A stretch of DNA of 64,000 nt from Hahella sp. HNIBRBA332. Lineage in GTDB: Bacteria > Pseudomonadota > Gammaproteobacteria > Pseudomonadales > Oleiphilaceae. The translations under genes and the position numbers were made by a program. Shown here piece after piece: positions 7,774 through 18,700 of this stretch. Position 1 is the first letter of the stretch; the number at the start of each line of letters is the position of its first letter. The stretch is taken from assembly GCF_030719035.1 (NCBI RefSeq), contig NZ_CP132203.1:2852001-2916000 (forward strand). Direction: 5' to 3'. The notes beneath the pieces are model-generated. The model was not told the origin of the DNA. It made no database searches and saw nothing but the letters and a program-made list of their open reading frames with translations.

Positions 7774-10478
7774 TGAAAGCGAAAAAGCTGCTGCACCAAG
7801 GCGTTCTGGATTGCCAAGGCCTCTTGCTGGAACTGGGAAGCAATAACGCGAATCTCGACCAATTGAAGCGCCAGATTCTGAAAAACTGGATGCCAGGCTC
7901 CTTTCTTTATGAACTTGACGAATGTTGGGCGCTGGTTTGGCCACGGCCACGAGAACTGGACTGCCAACAGATAAGCGGTTACGCGCTGGTGCGTTATGGC
8001 GACACTCTGTCAACCACTCCCTTGCATGACGGCCAGTTTGCGCCAGACGGGTCTTTACAGTGGCTACTGCAGCAACATGCCGGCGACCTGGCCCGTCACG
8101 CATTACACAAGGAGAAGCTGCGTGATCCGTCCGAGTTTGTCGCCATCAACCGCTACCAGGTTCTGACGGTAGAGCCGCTGGGGGAAATCAGCCCGCCTGA
8201 AGCCGCCATCCAACATGTCGACAGCAATGTCCGCCAGGTATTCAAAGAAGCCGGCTTAGAAGCGTCGCAAGCTCAGCAAGAGACGATTAACGCACTAAAG
8301 CAGACTCAATCAGGCGCAAGCGCTGGCCCGACGCTTTCCGGTCTGATTCGCGCTGCGCTATCCGGACTATTCAGACCGTCGGAAGAGAACGGGTCCGGGG
8401 CGGCGTCAGGCCCGGCGCGCAAGCCCAGTACGCCATGGTCGCGAATGCGCGATGCGGTGTCCATGTATCTCATGACCACCCGCATGGGCGCTCTCCTTGG
8501 CAGGAAGCAGGCCCAGCATCTGCAGAAGATGATGGAGCTGTTTGAGCAAGGGTTACTGGAAGAGGCGCTGAAAAATGCGATTCCACTGGAGGACGTGAGG
8601 GATGCGTTTGAACGTAGCCCCGGACGCCCCGCTTTTGGCTCACCCGACGCCCGTCAGAGCCTTTCGCTGAGCACCCACAGGCAAAGCAGCGGCGGCTCCA
8701 TTTACGTACAAGATGAGTCCATGAGCCTGCTGGAGCGGACCTACGAGCAGGCGTTCAAACGGTTGGACGCCGCCGGCAAAGTCGAAGAAGCCGCTTTCGT
8801 ACTGGCGGATCTATTGCGCAAATACGAGAGAGCGGTGGACTATCTGGAAAAGCATGGCAGATTCAAACTGGCGGCTGAACTGGCGGAAGGACAACAACTT
8901 TTCCCCGCCCGAGTCGTGCGGCAATGGCTCCTGGCCGGGGATACAGCCCGCGCCATCGCCATCGTCAGACAGACTGAATGCTACAAAGCCGTCCTCGACC
9001 TGCTACATCGACACGCGCCGGAAGAAGCCGCCAGAATGCGCTGGGAATTCGCCAGCCAACAAGCCGCGGAAGGCGCCTTCCATGCGGCGGTGACGCTTGC
9101 CTGGCCTCTGGAGGACAAGCGCGACGAGGTGATTGAATGGATCAACCAGGCTGTTTCCGAAGGTGGCGATAACGCCGCGAAACTATTGATCTATTACCTG
9201 AAAACAGGGCATCAAACGAACGCTCAAGCTTATCTGATGGAAGCACAGCGAATACTGTCTGACGATCGAGCCGACTACGCCAGTATCCGCCACGCCCTCA
9301 TTCAGGAGTTGAGCGCAAGCAGCGGCGCGGACGCTAAACAGGAAGGAGTGCGACTGGCGGCGAAAACAGCGGTTCGCGCCCTGCTCAAGGAGTTGAACGC
9401 AGGGCATGCGACATACGATAAGCGTTCGCTGCAGCGGCTTCTCGGCGTGGCGGCCGACCCATTACTGAGTCACGAGGTGACGGCGCTCGCTCTGGGAGCG
9501 GCTAACCACGGAGCCGGAGAAGCGTTGCATGTTCGCGCGTCGCCCCTGGAATACAGCCTTGCAAAAGGCGCCGGCGCAGCCATCCTGGACATATGCCCAC
9601 TGCATAATGGCGGCCTTCTTGTCGCACGCGGCGACGCAGGCTTGTTTATGTATGACGCACGGGGTCATTGCGTTCATAGCTGGTCCGTCGGCGCCCGCGC
9701 GCTGGTGGGCTCAGATCACGGCAATCGCGCCCTGGTGCTGGACCGCAACGAGAGCTTTATCAAAGCGCAATATTTTGATCTCGCCGGCCGCAGCGTACGC
9801 CGCTGGCTGGAACTTAAAGCCGACCGCATCGCCACCAGTTTTGATGGCGGACAATGGATCGCCGCAGAAGGGACCAGTCTGTGGTCACTGGATGTGTTAA
9901 GTTCCCAGAGAAGCGCGATATGGAGCATCTCCGACTTGCCAGGCCAGGTCGTTGCGCTCAATCGGACGCCCCAGGCGCTGACATTACTGGTGCAAAGCTC
10001 CGAGGACGCCTTAGAGTTATGGCGCTATCGATTACCGCACTTCTTCCTGCGCGCACGCGATCCGATCAGCAAAACGATCATTCGTCAATGCCGCCCCCTG
10101 GCGATGGGACCGGATGGCGTCATCGCCGGCCTGTTCACTGATCAGGGCGATAACGGAGCGGAGTATTTATCTCTCCTTGAGGGCGATCATCGTGGAGAAC
10201 CATTAGCGCTGCCGCCAACGGATAAAGTAGCGCAAGTCTTGTTGCAGGATGACTGGCTGGCGGTGGAAACCCGGAGCCCCGGCGGCGGCCGCAAGTTTCG
10301 CCTGTATGCAAGACAGGGCCGACGTATCCGTCAGCTCTGCCTGTCCATCAATGTAGAAGGCTTTGCGCCGGTGAACATGAAGTTCTTCTCCAAGCAACTG
10401 GCTTTGTATAGCGATGACGGCAAAGTAATGATGATAGAGCTTGCAGAGGGTCGTCTGGTCTCGGATTGGAGCCTTTAA
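7773..10478 (+). CDS. bpX6-like N-terminus, helical middle and beta-propeller-like C-terminus
   Basis: 901 residues; the ATG overlaps the upstream stop (TGATG). The N-terminal ~110 residues ('WMPGSFLYELDECWALVWPRP...GYALVRYGD') resemble the bpX6 domain as remembered from MoxR-type ternary systems. Residues ~310-600 are helical, TPR-like (pairs such as 'AAFVLADLLRKYERAVDYLEKHGRFKLAAELAEG'). Residues ~600-900 show propeller-blade repeats ('GGLLVARGDAGLFMYDARGHCVHSW'). It is the last gene of the MoxR operon. A sensory or scaffold role is plausible, with the propeller binding a trigger molecule and the N-terminal domain docking to the ATPase. This is inference; no enzymatic motif was found. Confidence 0.6.
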   Translation: MKAKKLLHQGVLDCQGLLLELGSNNANLDQLKRQILKNWMPGSFLYELDECWALVWPRPRELDCQQISGYALVRYGDTLSTTPLHDGQFAPDGSLQWLLQQHAGDLARHALHKEKLRDPSEFVAINRYQVLTVEPLGEISPPEAAIQHVDSNVRQVFKEAGLEASQAQQETINALKQTQSGASAGPTLSGLIRAALSGLFRPSEENGSGAASGPARKPSTPWSRMRDAVSMYLMTTRMGALLGRKQAQHLQKMMELFEQGLLEEALKNAIPLEDVRDAFERSPGRPAFGSPDARQSLSLSTHRQSSGGSIYVQDESMSLLERTYEQAFKRLDAAGKVEEAAFVLADLLRKYERAVDYLEKHGRFKLAAELAEGQQLFPARVVRQWLLAGDTARAIAIVRQTECYKAVLDLLHRHAPEEAARMRWEFASQQAAEGAFHAAVTLAWPLEDKRDEVIEWINQAVSEGGDNAAKLLIYYLKTGHQTNAQAYLMEAQRILSDDRADYASIRHALIQELSASSGADAKQEGVRLAAKTAVRALLKELNAGHATYDKRSLQRLLGVAADPLLSHEVTALALGAANHGAGEALHVRASPLEYSLAKGAGAAILDICPLHNGGLLVARGDAGLFMYDARGHCVHSWSVGARALVGSDHGNRALVLDRNESFIKAQYFDLAGRSVRRWLELKADRIATSFDGGQWIAAEGTSLWSLDVLSSQRSAIWSISDLPGQVVALNRTPQALTLLVQSSEDALELWRYRLPHFFLRARDPISKTIIRQCRPLAMGPDGVIAGLFTDQGDNGAEYLSLLEGDHRGEPLALPPTDKVAQVLLQDDWLAVETRSPGGGRKFRLYARQGRRIRQLCLSINVEGFAPVNMKFFSKQLALYSDDGKVMMIELAEGRLVSDWSL

Positions 10479-10601
10479 GGTCCAGATACCCGGATTAACC
10501 GCTGCAAAATATATTTGCGTCCGCCATCGCTTCCCCTCTTGCAGTATTGGGTCCGCTCATCTACACCTAAAGAACTCCCCTTTGTGGCCAGGACGTCCGC
10601 A

Positions 10602-12623
10602 ATGAGCTTAAGGTTAAGGACCCTGCTTTCTCTCAGCTTCGCCGGAGTGGTCATCGCGACGACAGCCGTAGTGAGCGCTATTGTCGACTATGAAGCTTCC
10701 CACCGCCTCCAAAAAGAGCTGGATCGTCAGTTTATCGGCGCCGCCTCACAATTGGCCGAAGACCTTGACCGGGGCATTTACGCAAGACTGCGGGATATCA
10801 TCAATGTCTCCAGCCTTCCCACCATCCGCCATTTGCGGGAAGGCCAGGAGGATGAGCGCCGCAATATTCTGGAAGCGCTGAAGAAAACCCAGGAATATTA
10901 CGCCTGGATCGGCTTTACCGACGCGAACGGCGTTGTACTGCAAGCCACCAACAGCCTGATGGAAGGGCTGAACGTCGCGGATCAGACCTGGTGGCTTGGC
11001 GGAAAAGCCGGCCCTTATGTGGGCGACATTCGTGGCCTGCACCAGGACGCCACCAGTAATCCCGGCTTCACGACAAAGCTTTCCAATTTCATTGAGATGG
11101 CCGCCCCAATCCGCAACTCGCAAGGGCTGGTCATCGGTGTGTTGGGCGCTTATGTGAGTTGGGATTGGGCATCGGAACTGACGGCGAATGTCCTGCGTCA
11201 CCAAAGTCAAAAGTTCGAGTTATTAGTCGTTTCCCAGCAAGACCGCGTCATTCTTGGGCCTGAGGCCTTGCTCGCCATGAACATCCATTTGCCGGATTCG
11301 CTCAAGGCCAACGCGATAGGGTTAACTCAATGGCCAGACGGCGAGCGCTATCTCACTGGATTCGCCGACACCAAGGGCTTTCGCAGCTTCAAAGGCCTGG
11401 GATGGACCGTGGTGGCGCGCCAGCAGGCGGAAACCGCTCTGGCGCCAATCCGTCAGCTACGCACGGTCATTTGGCGCTGGGGGGCGATCATCGCCGCGGC
11501 ATTCGCCTTGGTCGGCTGGGTCATCGCTGAACAAATATCCCGCCCTTTGAAGTCGCTCGCGGCTTCCGCCCGCCAGATAAAAGACGGCGCCCGTCTGATC
11601 GCCTTTCGCATGCAACAATCCGCGCCACAGGAAATCCATCTTCTGAGCGATGCGCTGAGCGAGATGATGCAGCAGTTGAAGTCCAGAGAAACGGCATTGC
11701 AACGCCAATATGCGGAATTGGACATGCTCTATGAAGGCGCGCCCATCGGGATCGTCATTGTCGACCAGAGCATGCATTGTCTGCGCATGAATGTGAAACT
11801 CGCTGAGTGGAGCGGGCTACAAAACACGCTTGTGCATGGACGCACGGTCACTGATCTTGCGTCTGAACTTCTAGGACAATTTGAAACGCAGCTTTCACAA
11901 ACGCTACTATCAGGAACGCCTTCCTACAACGCCGAAGCCGTTATTGAAGGCAAGGCGAGCGAGGTAGAGAGGCACTTTCTCGCCGCCTGCCTGCCCCTCT
12001 TCGAAAATGAACAAAGTGGCCCCGTCGGTGCGGCGCTGCTTATCTCAGAGATGACCGCGCAGCGCCAGGCGGAATACTTCGCCACTCATGACTCGCTGAC
12101 CGGGCTGGCCAATCGACGCTTTCTGACCGCCTACTTATTTCAGGAACTCGCCATGGCCCGCCGCCGCAAACGCAAGCTGGCGCTGCTCTATCTGGATCTG
12201 GACCGTTTCAAAGCCGTCAACGATACCTATGGCCATGACGCCGGAGATGCCCTGTTAAAAGAAGTCGCATTTCGCCTGAAAAGCATCTGTCGTGAATCTG
12301 ACCTGATTTCACGCCTGGGCGGAGACGAATTCGTCATCGTCGCCCTTGACCACAAAAACCTCAACAACTCCGCCCGCCTCGCCAAAAGCGTCATCGTTAG
12401 CCTGTCGCGCCCGTATATCCTGAGCGGCGTCCACATCCATACCTCCCCCAGCATCGGCATCGCCGTCTATCCAGACAACGCTGACGACGAAACCACCCTA
12501 CTCCGCTACGCCGACGACGCCATGTACGAAGCCAAAAAGTCCGGCCCCGGCCAATACCGCTACTACTCGCTTATCAAACCGGGATTACTGGAGGCGAAGG
12601 GTGGATCGGATTCTGTGGCTTGA
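10602..12623 (+). CDS. Membrane diguanylate cyclase (Cache-like sensor, HAMP, PAS, GGDEF)
   Basis: 673 residues from the ATG at 10602 (AGGA upstream). A TTG 87 nt earlier is in frame but would bury the first membrane helix behind a poor leader. Order: TM1 (~8-28), periplasmic double-Cache-like sensor (~30-270, 'WWLGGKAGPYVG', 'GVLGAYVSWDW'), TM2 (~282-305), HAMP with coiled coil, a PAS-like region, then GGDEF (~505-660). The active site reads GGDEF and is preceded five residues upstream by RESD, an intact RxxD inhibitory I-site. It should synthesise cyclic di-GMP and be product-inhibited. It is probably a separate unit from the MoxR operon (123-nt gap). A strong terminator follows. Confidence 0.93.
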   Translation: MSLRLRTLLSLSFAGVVIATTAVVSAIVDYEASHRLQKELDRQFIGAASQLAEDLDRGIYARLRDIINVSSLPTIRHLREGQEDERRNILEALKKTQEYYAWIGFTDANGVVLQATNSLMEGLNVADQTWWLGGKAGPYVGDIRGLHQDATSNPGFTTKLSNFIEMAAPIRNSQGLVIGVLGAYVSWDWASELTANVLRHQSQKFELLVVSQQDRVILGPEALLAMNIHLPDSLKANAIGLTQWPDGERYLTGFADTKGFRSFKGLGWTVVARQQAETALAPIRQLRTVIWRWGAIIAAAFALVGWVIAEQISRPLKSLAASARQIKDGARLIAFRMQQSAPQEIHLLSDALSEMMQQLKSRETALQRQYAELDMLYEGAPIGIVIVDQSMHCLRMNVKLAEWSGLQNTLVHGRTVTDLASELLGQFETQLSQTLLSGTPSYNAEAVIEGKASEVERHFLAACLPLFENEQSGPVGAALLISEMTAQRQAEYFATHDSLTGLANRRFLTAYLFQELAMARRRKRKLALLYLDLDRFKAVNDTYGHDAGDALLKEVAFRLKSICRESDLISRLGGDEFVIVALDHKNLNNSARLAKSVIVSLSRPYILSGVHIHTSPSIGIAVYPDNADDETTLLRYADDAMYEAKKSGPGQYRYYSLIKPGLLEAKGGSDSVA

Positions 12624-12674
12624 GGTGGGAGAGCAAAACATCAAAGGCATGGGTTCAACAGTGGGGATTTAACG

Positions 12675-12705
12675 AAAAAAGCCGGCTATTGCTAGCCGGC
12701 TTTAT
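12675..12705. terminator. Bidirectional rho-independent terminator
   Basis: An 8-bp perfect stem GCCGGCTA/TAGCCGGC (12681-12688 and 12693-12700, loop TTGC) has AAAAAA on its left and TTTAT on its right. It can end both the diguanylate cyclase transcript and the convergent RTX gene transcript. Confidence 0.85.
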
Positions 12706-12724
12706 GTCCTGCATTAGCGATCAG

Positions 12725-15700
12725 CTATCGCCACTTTGCGTTAATGCCGGCTTTGATGGTCTCCCAGTCGGTATCCGACACGGTAAGCTGACCGGAGTTG
12801 GGAGCGGAGTAGCCTGACATCAGGTCCGCCAATGCGGTGATGTCCTCTTCGTTAAGGGTCGCCTGATCAAGTTTGATCTCACGAACAGGTCTAACCGCCG
12901 CGTCGTACCATCCCTCTACGACTATCCTGTCCCGTTTGCCATACCCCAAAATTTCCACCACCAATGTGGAGCCCGACCGACGGAGCCATACCTGTTCCGC
13001 CGTCACGCCGCCAACGATAACGATGCGGTTCCGCCCCTCATCGTTTACATCATTGATAGTGTCTGATCCATCATTGGGACCAAATACATAAACGTCTTCA
13101 TCAGGGCCGCCTTCCAGGTAATCGTCGTCTTCACCGCCTTGAAGGATGTCCTCGCCCTCGTCTCCATAAAGTCTGTCATTACCCCTTCCGCCGATCAGAG
13201 TGTCGGCTCCCGCGCCACCATGGAGCTGGTCCTCTCTCAGCCCGCCATCAATGTAGTCGCCCGCTCTGGAACCTATCACGACATCCGCTCCGTTCCGGGT
13301 TTCAATGCGTGACACGCCAATCAACTCCACGGCACTAAAATCGAGAGCATCGTTCCCGTTGTATCCGTCGGCGCCAATCAGGAGATTAACCCCTTTACCC
13401 AAATCGATTTTTTCCACATCCAGCACAGACTTGGAGTCACCATCTTTGGGGGCGGGAATACGAATCATGTCATCGCCGTCAGTTCCGAGAATGACATCAA
13501 CGCCCTCTCCGCCAATAAAGACATCAACGCCTTCATCTCCGCCATTCAGCACAAAGGTGTCATTTCCAGGGCCGCCGTACATCACATCATTGCCAACGCC
13601 GCCATTCAGATAGTCGTCACCTTCATCGCCATATAGCTCATCATTGGCTGAGCCGCCATTCAGATGATCATTTCCACCACGCCCATGCAACGTATCATTG
13701 CCTGAATCGCCGTTGATAACATCTGCGCCCGACGAGCCTATAACAATGTCATCACCGCTATATAGATCTATTGACGTAATGCCAACCAACTCTATTTGAC
13801 TCAGATCCAGGTAATCAGTCGTGCCATAGCCCTTGGTTCCTGTAATCAGGTTACGACCGCCACCGCCGTCGATACGCTCAATTGAGACCAGTTGACTCTC
13901 AGGGTCACCTGATTTGACCAGTGCAAACTTAAACTCATCGTCTCCAGCGCCGCCTTCCAGAACGTCAAAGCCTTCGCCGCCATCAAATCGGTCTCCCGCC
14001 TGACTGGCGCCGCGAACAATAAATCGATCATTGCCGCCACCGCCATATAGACGATCATCTCCGGCTTCGCCGATTAAGACATCCACGCCAGCGGTTCCGT
14101 ATACCACGTCATCACCAGAACCCGCATTGATTTCAGTGATACCCAGCAGGGTCGCGCCCCGGAAATCGAGCAGGTCGTTCTGATATGTGCCGATGATTTT
14201 GTCCTGCCCACCACGGCCGTCGACCACCTCAATGTTAGCGACGGAACTCAGTCGGATCAGGTCATTTTCCGGTGTACCCAGAATCTGGTCATTGCCTTCT
14301 CCACCGTCAATCGCATCTGCATCCGCATCACCGGCAGTGATCATAAAGCTATCGTCGCCCTTGCCGCCTTTCAATATGTCAGCGCCCGGCCCGCCTACAA
14401 TCAGGTCAGCGCCTGCGCTGCCTTCAATCAGGTCGTCGCCGCCCAAACCATCGATTCTGGCGATATTCTTCAACAGCGTATGCGTCAGCACGATACGATC
14501 CGCGCCTTGCGTTCCTTCTATCAGGTTATAGCCGGCGCCGCCGTCGATTTCCTCCACGGAGGCTTCATCGCCATACTCAGGCGCAAAGACGCCATAAGTG
14601 GACAGCCTCACCACATCGTCGCCGGAACCGCCAAGAATACGGTCGTATCCCTCACCGCCGATGAACAGGTCAGCGTAAATGTCTCGACCTTCGATCAAGA
14701 AGCGGTCGTCGCCTTTGCCGCCCAACATGATATCCGCGCCAACGCCGCCAATAATCGTATCTGCGCCATCGCCGCCTGCAATCAAGTCATTGCCGCCGCG
14801 CCCCTGCAATTCGTCATCGCCATCGGTGCCTTGCAGGTCGTTGTCGCCATCGTCACCATCTGTCTGCGTGTAGGGCTTTCCTGGCGTCAGCGACCATTGC
14901 AGGGCGCTGTAATCAACCAGACCATTGGCGCTGGCGGGAGCATCCACCAACACGCCCTGGTTACTTTGCGCCTTCAGTCCCTGGTAAATCACCGGGAACG
15001 TGACTGACGCCGCATCCAGGATACTCAGGTCAGCGCCCGCTTTGACTGACGCGGTCGCCGTGACGTCTTGCACCGCTGCGCCGTAATTAATTACGACCGG
15101 CCAGACCCGCGCCTGTATTCTGCCTCCATTGACGACCTGATCAGTCACCTCAACAGAGCAGACCACCAGCTTCTGTCCAGGTTGTTCATCGTCCAGGTTG
15201 TAGAGGGTCACGTCGTCCACGTCATAACCGCTGTACACTGGGTCGTCACTGACCGCTGGAGCCAAGATCAATTTGTAGGCGATCTCACCGTCCGGTTCAC
15301 AGTCGTCCACGCCTCTGACACTGACGGTCTGCGGCAAGTTCCAGCTGGACTCGGTGAATTGCAGATAGTTCTCTGTTAATAACAGGCCTTCGCTGGCGTC
15401 GGACAGGCTGAGATTGATCAGCACGCTTTTACCCGCTTCCGGCTTCCGCCCCAGAGAAATCTGGATATCGACGGTTTTCGCGCTGCCTTCTTCCGTTTCC
15501 AGCGAAGGCGGCAGTGAGACGATAACCGGCGCAGAGTTGGACTGCTTGGTCACCGTACAACAGGCGGCTACGGAGATCTGATTCGCCTCGTCTTTAATCA
15601 ACGCGCTGAGCGTATAAACCCCGTCCGCCAAGCCATCCAGACTCCAGGTGTATTTATCACCGTCCCCATCCAGATCTTCCTCTATGTTGTCGGCAATGAC

Positions 15701-18700
15701 GACGCCATTCGCAAGCAAAGTAATCTTCGCCGCGCTGTCCGGGTCCGCGTCGGTCCATTGAATCGCGACCGCGCCGCCGGACAGAACCTGGTTTTCCTTC
15801 GGCAAAACGAAAGCGAAAGTCGGCTCGTCATTGACGCCATCCACATTCACAAAGAAGCTTTGCGCTGCGCTCCATGGACCCGCCATGTCTTTAGCGTCAA
15901 TCGCCTGCGCCCGCCACCAGTATGTTGCGTTATCAGACAGATCAACATCCGGCGTCCAGATAGCTGCGGCGCTCTGACGCTCCATGATTCTGTTCTTCAG
16001 TTCAGCATCGGCGTACAGCTCGAAACGATAGGTCACCGCATCGCCGTCCGGATCATTAACCGGATGCACAGACAGGGCTGGTCTGGCGACTTCAACCCAG
16101 ACGCCATCCGCCGGATTGTTCAAAGTTGGCGCGGGTGGCGCGAGATTCTCCGCGTCAACGGTGAAAGAAGCGCTGATCCAGGGGCTGAATGACAGCCCGT
16201 CATAGGCTTTCACACGCCAGTAATAGACCTTGTCCTCCACCAGACCTTCTACCCGCCAGGACGTGGTTTGCTGCGTTTCCGTTACCGCGCCGGAGGCTTT
16301 CTTCTCCGCGCTGTCGAATGTCTCAACCGTATCCAGTTCAAAGAAGTAGCTCAGGTCGTTACGCTCAGGATCAACCGCGTTGTGCACTTGCAAGTCCAGG
16401 ACGACATCCGCCGTCACCGCGCCGTTCTCTGGCGCTGCGATACGCGGGGCCGCCGGCGCTTCATTCAAGGTGCTGACGATAAAGCTGGCGGCTTCGCTGG
16501 TGGCGACAGCGCCATGCTCGTCAGTGACCTTGGCGATCCACAGATAGACGCCATTCTCTTCCAGCAATTCAGAGACCTGCCAGGAAGTCTTGCCGCCGAT
16601 GCCGGGATTCAGCCCTGTCACCTGCGCCACCGGACTGGAGAAGCTGGCGTCAGACTCCGCATACACATAAAAGCTGTAGCTCAACGCATCCCGGTCCACG
16701 TCAACGCTGTTGTTAACGACCAATGTAGGCCTTACGGAGGCGACCACAGACTCACTGCCGGGAAAAGCAATGGCGAATTCGCCCGGCGCATCATTCGCGG
16801 AGTTCAGGAAGAAGCGTCCATTCACCCAGTCGCTGTTGGCTTCAGCGCCTTCCAGGCGGGCGCGCCAGTAGTATTCCGCGTTGTCGCTGAGCGTGACGCC
16901 CGGCTCAAGTTTGTCATCGGCGATAACCGCCTCAGTGGTTGCGCCGCCCTCAGCTACGCCAGCCATCGTCGCTACTTTTTGCTTCAGGGCCTTATCGCGG
17001 TATACCTCGAATCGATAGCTATAGGCACCATCCTGATGCGCGCCGTTTTTGACTTTTAATACGGGAGCGGCGGTAGCCACTTCCGCGTCATAGGCGGGGG
17101 TGTCCAGCTCTGGAGGCTGCGGTCCCGTAGGAGGATTCTTGGGATCGCCGCCATTCAGAAACTCCGCCAGATCCAATATGCCGTCGTGGTCATAATCATC
17201 GGTTCCATCACGGGAAAGGTCACCAAAATGCTCTATCTCCCAGGCGTCGTCCATGCCGTCGCCATCGCGATCATTTTCAGGGTTCACCACAATTTTCACG
17301 GACTTGGTCGCTTTCAAGGCGCCATCAGTGGCTTCAAAATTAACTACGTAGGTACCAGCTTGCCCACGCTGTGGGAACCAGTTGAATGTCCCCGTACCGT
17401 CGCCTTTGGCATTAAAGGTGGCGCCGCTGGGAGGATTCAGAACGGTTAACGTCGGTGTGGTTTTATTGGGGTCGCTGGATTGCACCAGAAAGCCGACCTG
17501 ACCGGTTTCATAGGTCGTGCGATCGCTGATATGTTGAATAACCGGTGGCAGATTTACCTGCGCGGCGCCGCCAAATTCCAGCGTATATTTGGTGTCGCTG
17601 GACGAGGACAGGCTATCAAACAGGTTCAAGTAATAGTCGTAGTTGATCTTGTCTTCTTGCAGGGTTTTGGACAGCCAGAAGTTATTCGCTGGCAGCGCTT
17701 TGCCATCGCCGCGCACTACTCGCGTCAAGGCCTTGTCGCCCAGGTAGGGATCACTGATCTTGATGTACGCCAGCCCTTCCATCGCGCCAACGGTCAACAC
17801 GCGTCTGACGGAACCGCCACCGCTCTGCTCGCCGCCAAGAGCGCCACTCAAAGTCTTGACGTCTGTGCAGTCGTTACACACCGGATTCTCGACGCCCAAT
17901 GACTCAGATTCATACACTTTGTAGCCAGCGCCTTCATGCGCAAGAAAATCCGTAATATTGTCGCGCCCAGGCAAATCAACTTTAACGTCGTGCACCAATA
18001 GATGTGTGACCGGGGCCTGCAATAAAGACGTCAGGGCGCCGCCCAGTTCGTCGGCATGGGTCATCTTGGCGGTCAGTTCCGTGAAAGTGCCCGTCAGGGA
18101 AGACTCCATGATCCAGCGCCCGACACGATTGCTCTTGGCGGGAATATCGCCAAAGTCGATCAGCAGGGTTTTATCCGCTGGCTCGTCATCCAGATAGCTG
18201 CCAGTGATTTTGAAGTCCACCAGCAACTGATGCTGGTTGTCGATAATTTTGGGCTGCGCCGATTCGATTTTGACTTTATGCGCCGCGCCGCCGCCTCGGT
18301 TGGAGATGCGTACGCCCAAGGTGTATGGCTCCGCCGGTTCAATTGGCGTCGTGAATGGGTTGTCGCCATTCACTTCCCGTGTCAGGAAGTAGTCGAGCAG
18401 TATGTCGGGCTGTGGTTTGACAACAATCGTATCCGGCGCCACCTGCAGGGTCTCGGATTTACCGCCGTATGTCAGATTGAGGGTTGCGCCGACATAATAG
18501 AGCTTGCCCTGCCCGTCAGCGCCGCCGGAGCTTTTGGTGGGGATGATCAGCCAGCGCAGCTCGCCGACTTGAGCGGGGTCGATCTTACCATCGGTAATGG
18601 CGCCGTTCGCCCCTGTCAAGACGGAGTTGATCCCCTGATGCTGATCCAGCTTGATGAAAAACTTCGCCGAGCTGTGATTCGGATCAGAGGAAGCGATGAC

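Noticed and set aside
13080..14870. Possible collagen-like or CRISPR-like short repeat
   Set aside because: The repeats encode GGxGxD nonapeptides of the RTX family, and spacing is irregular at DNA level.
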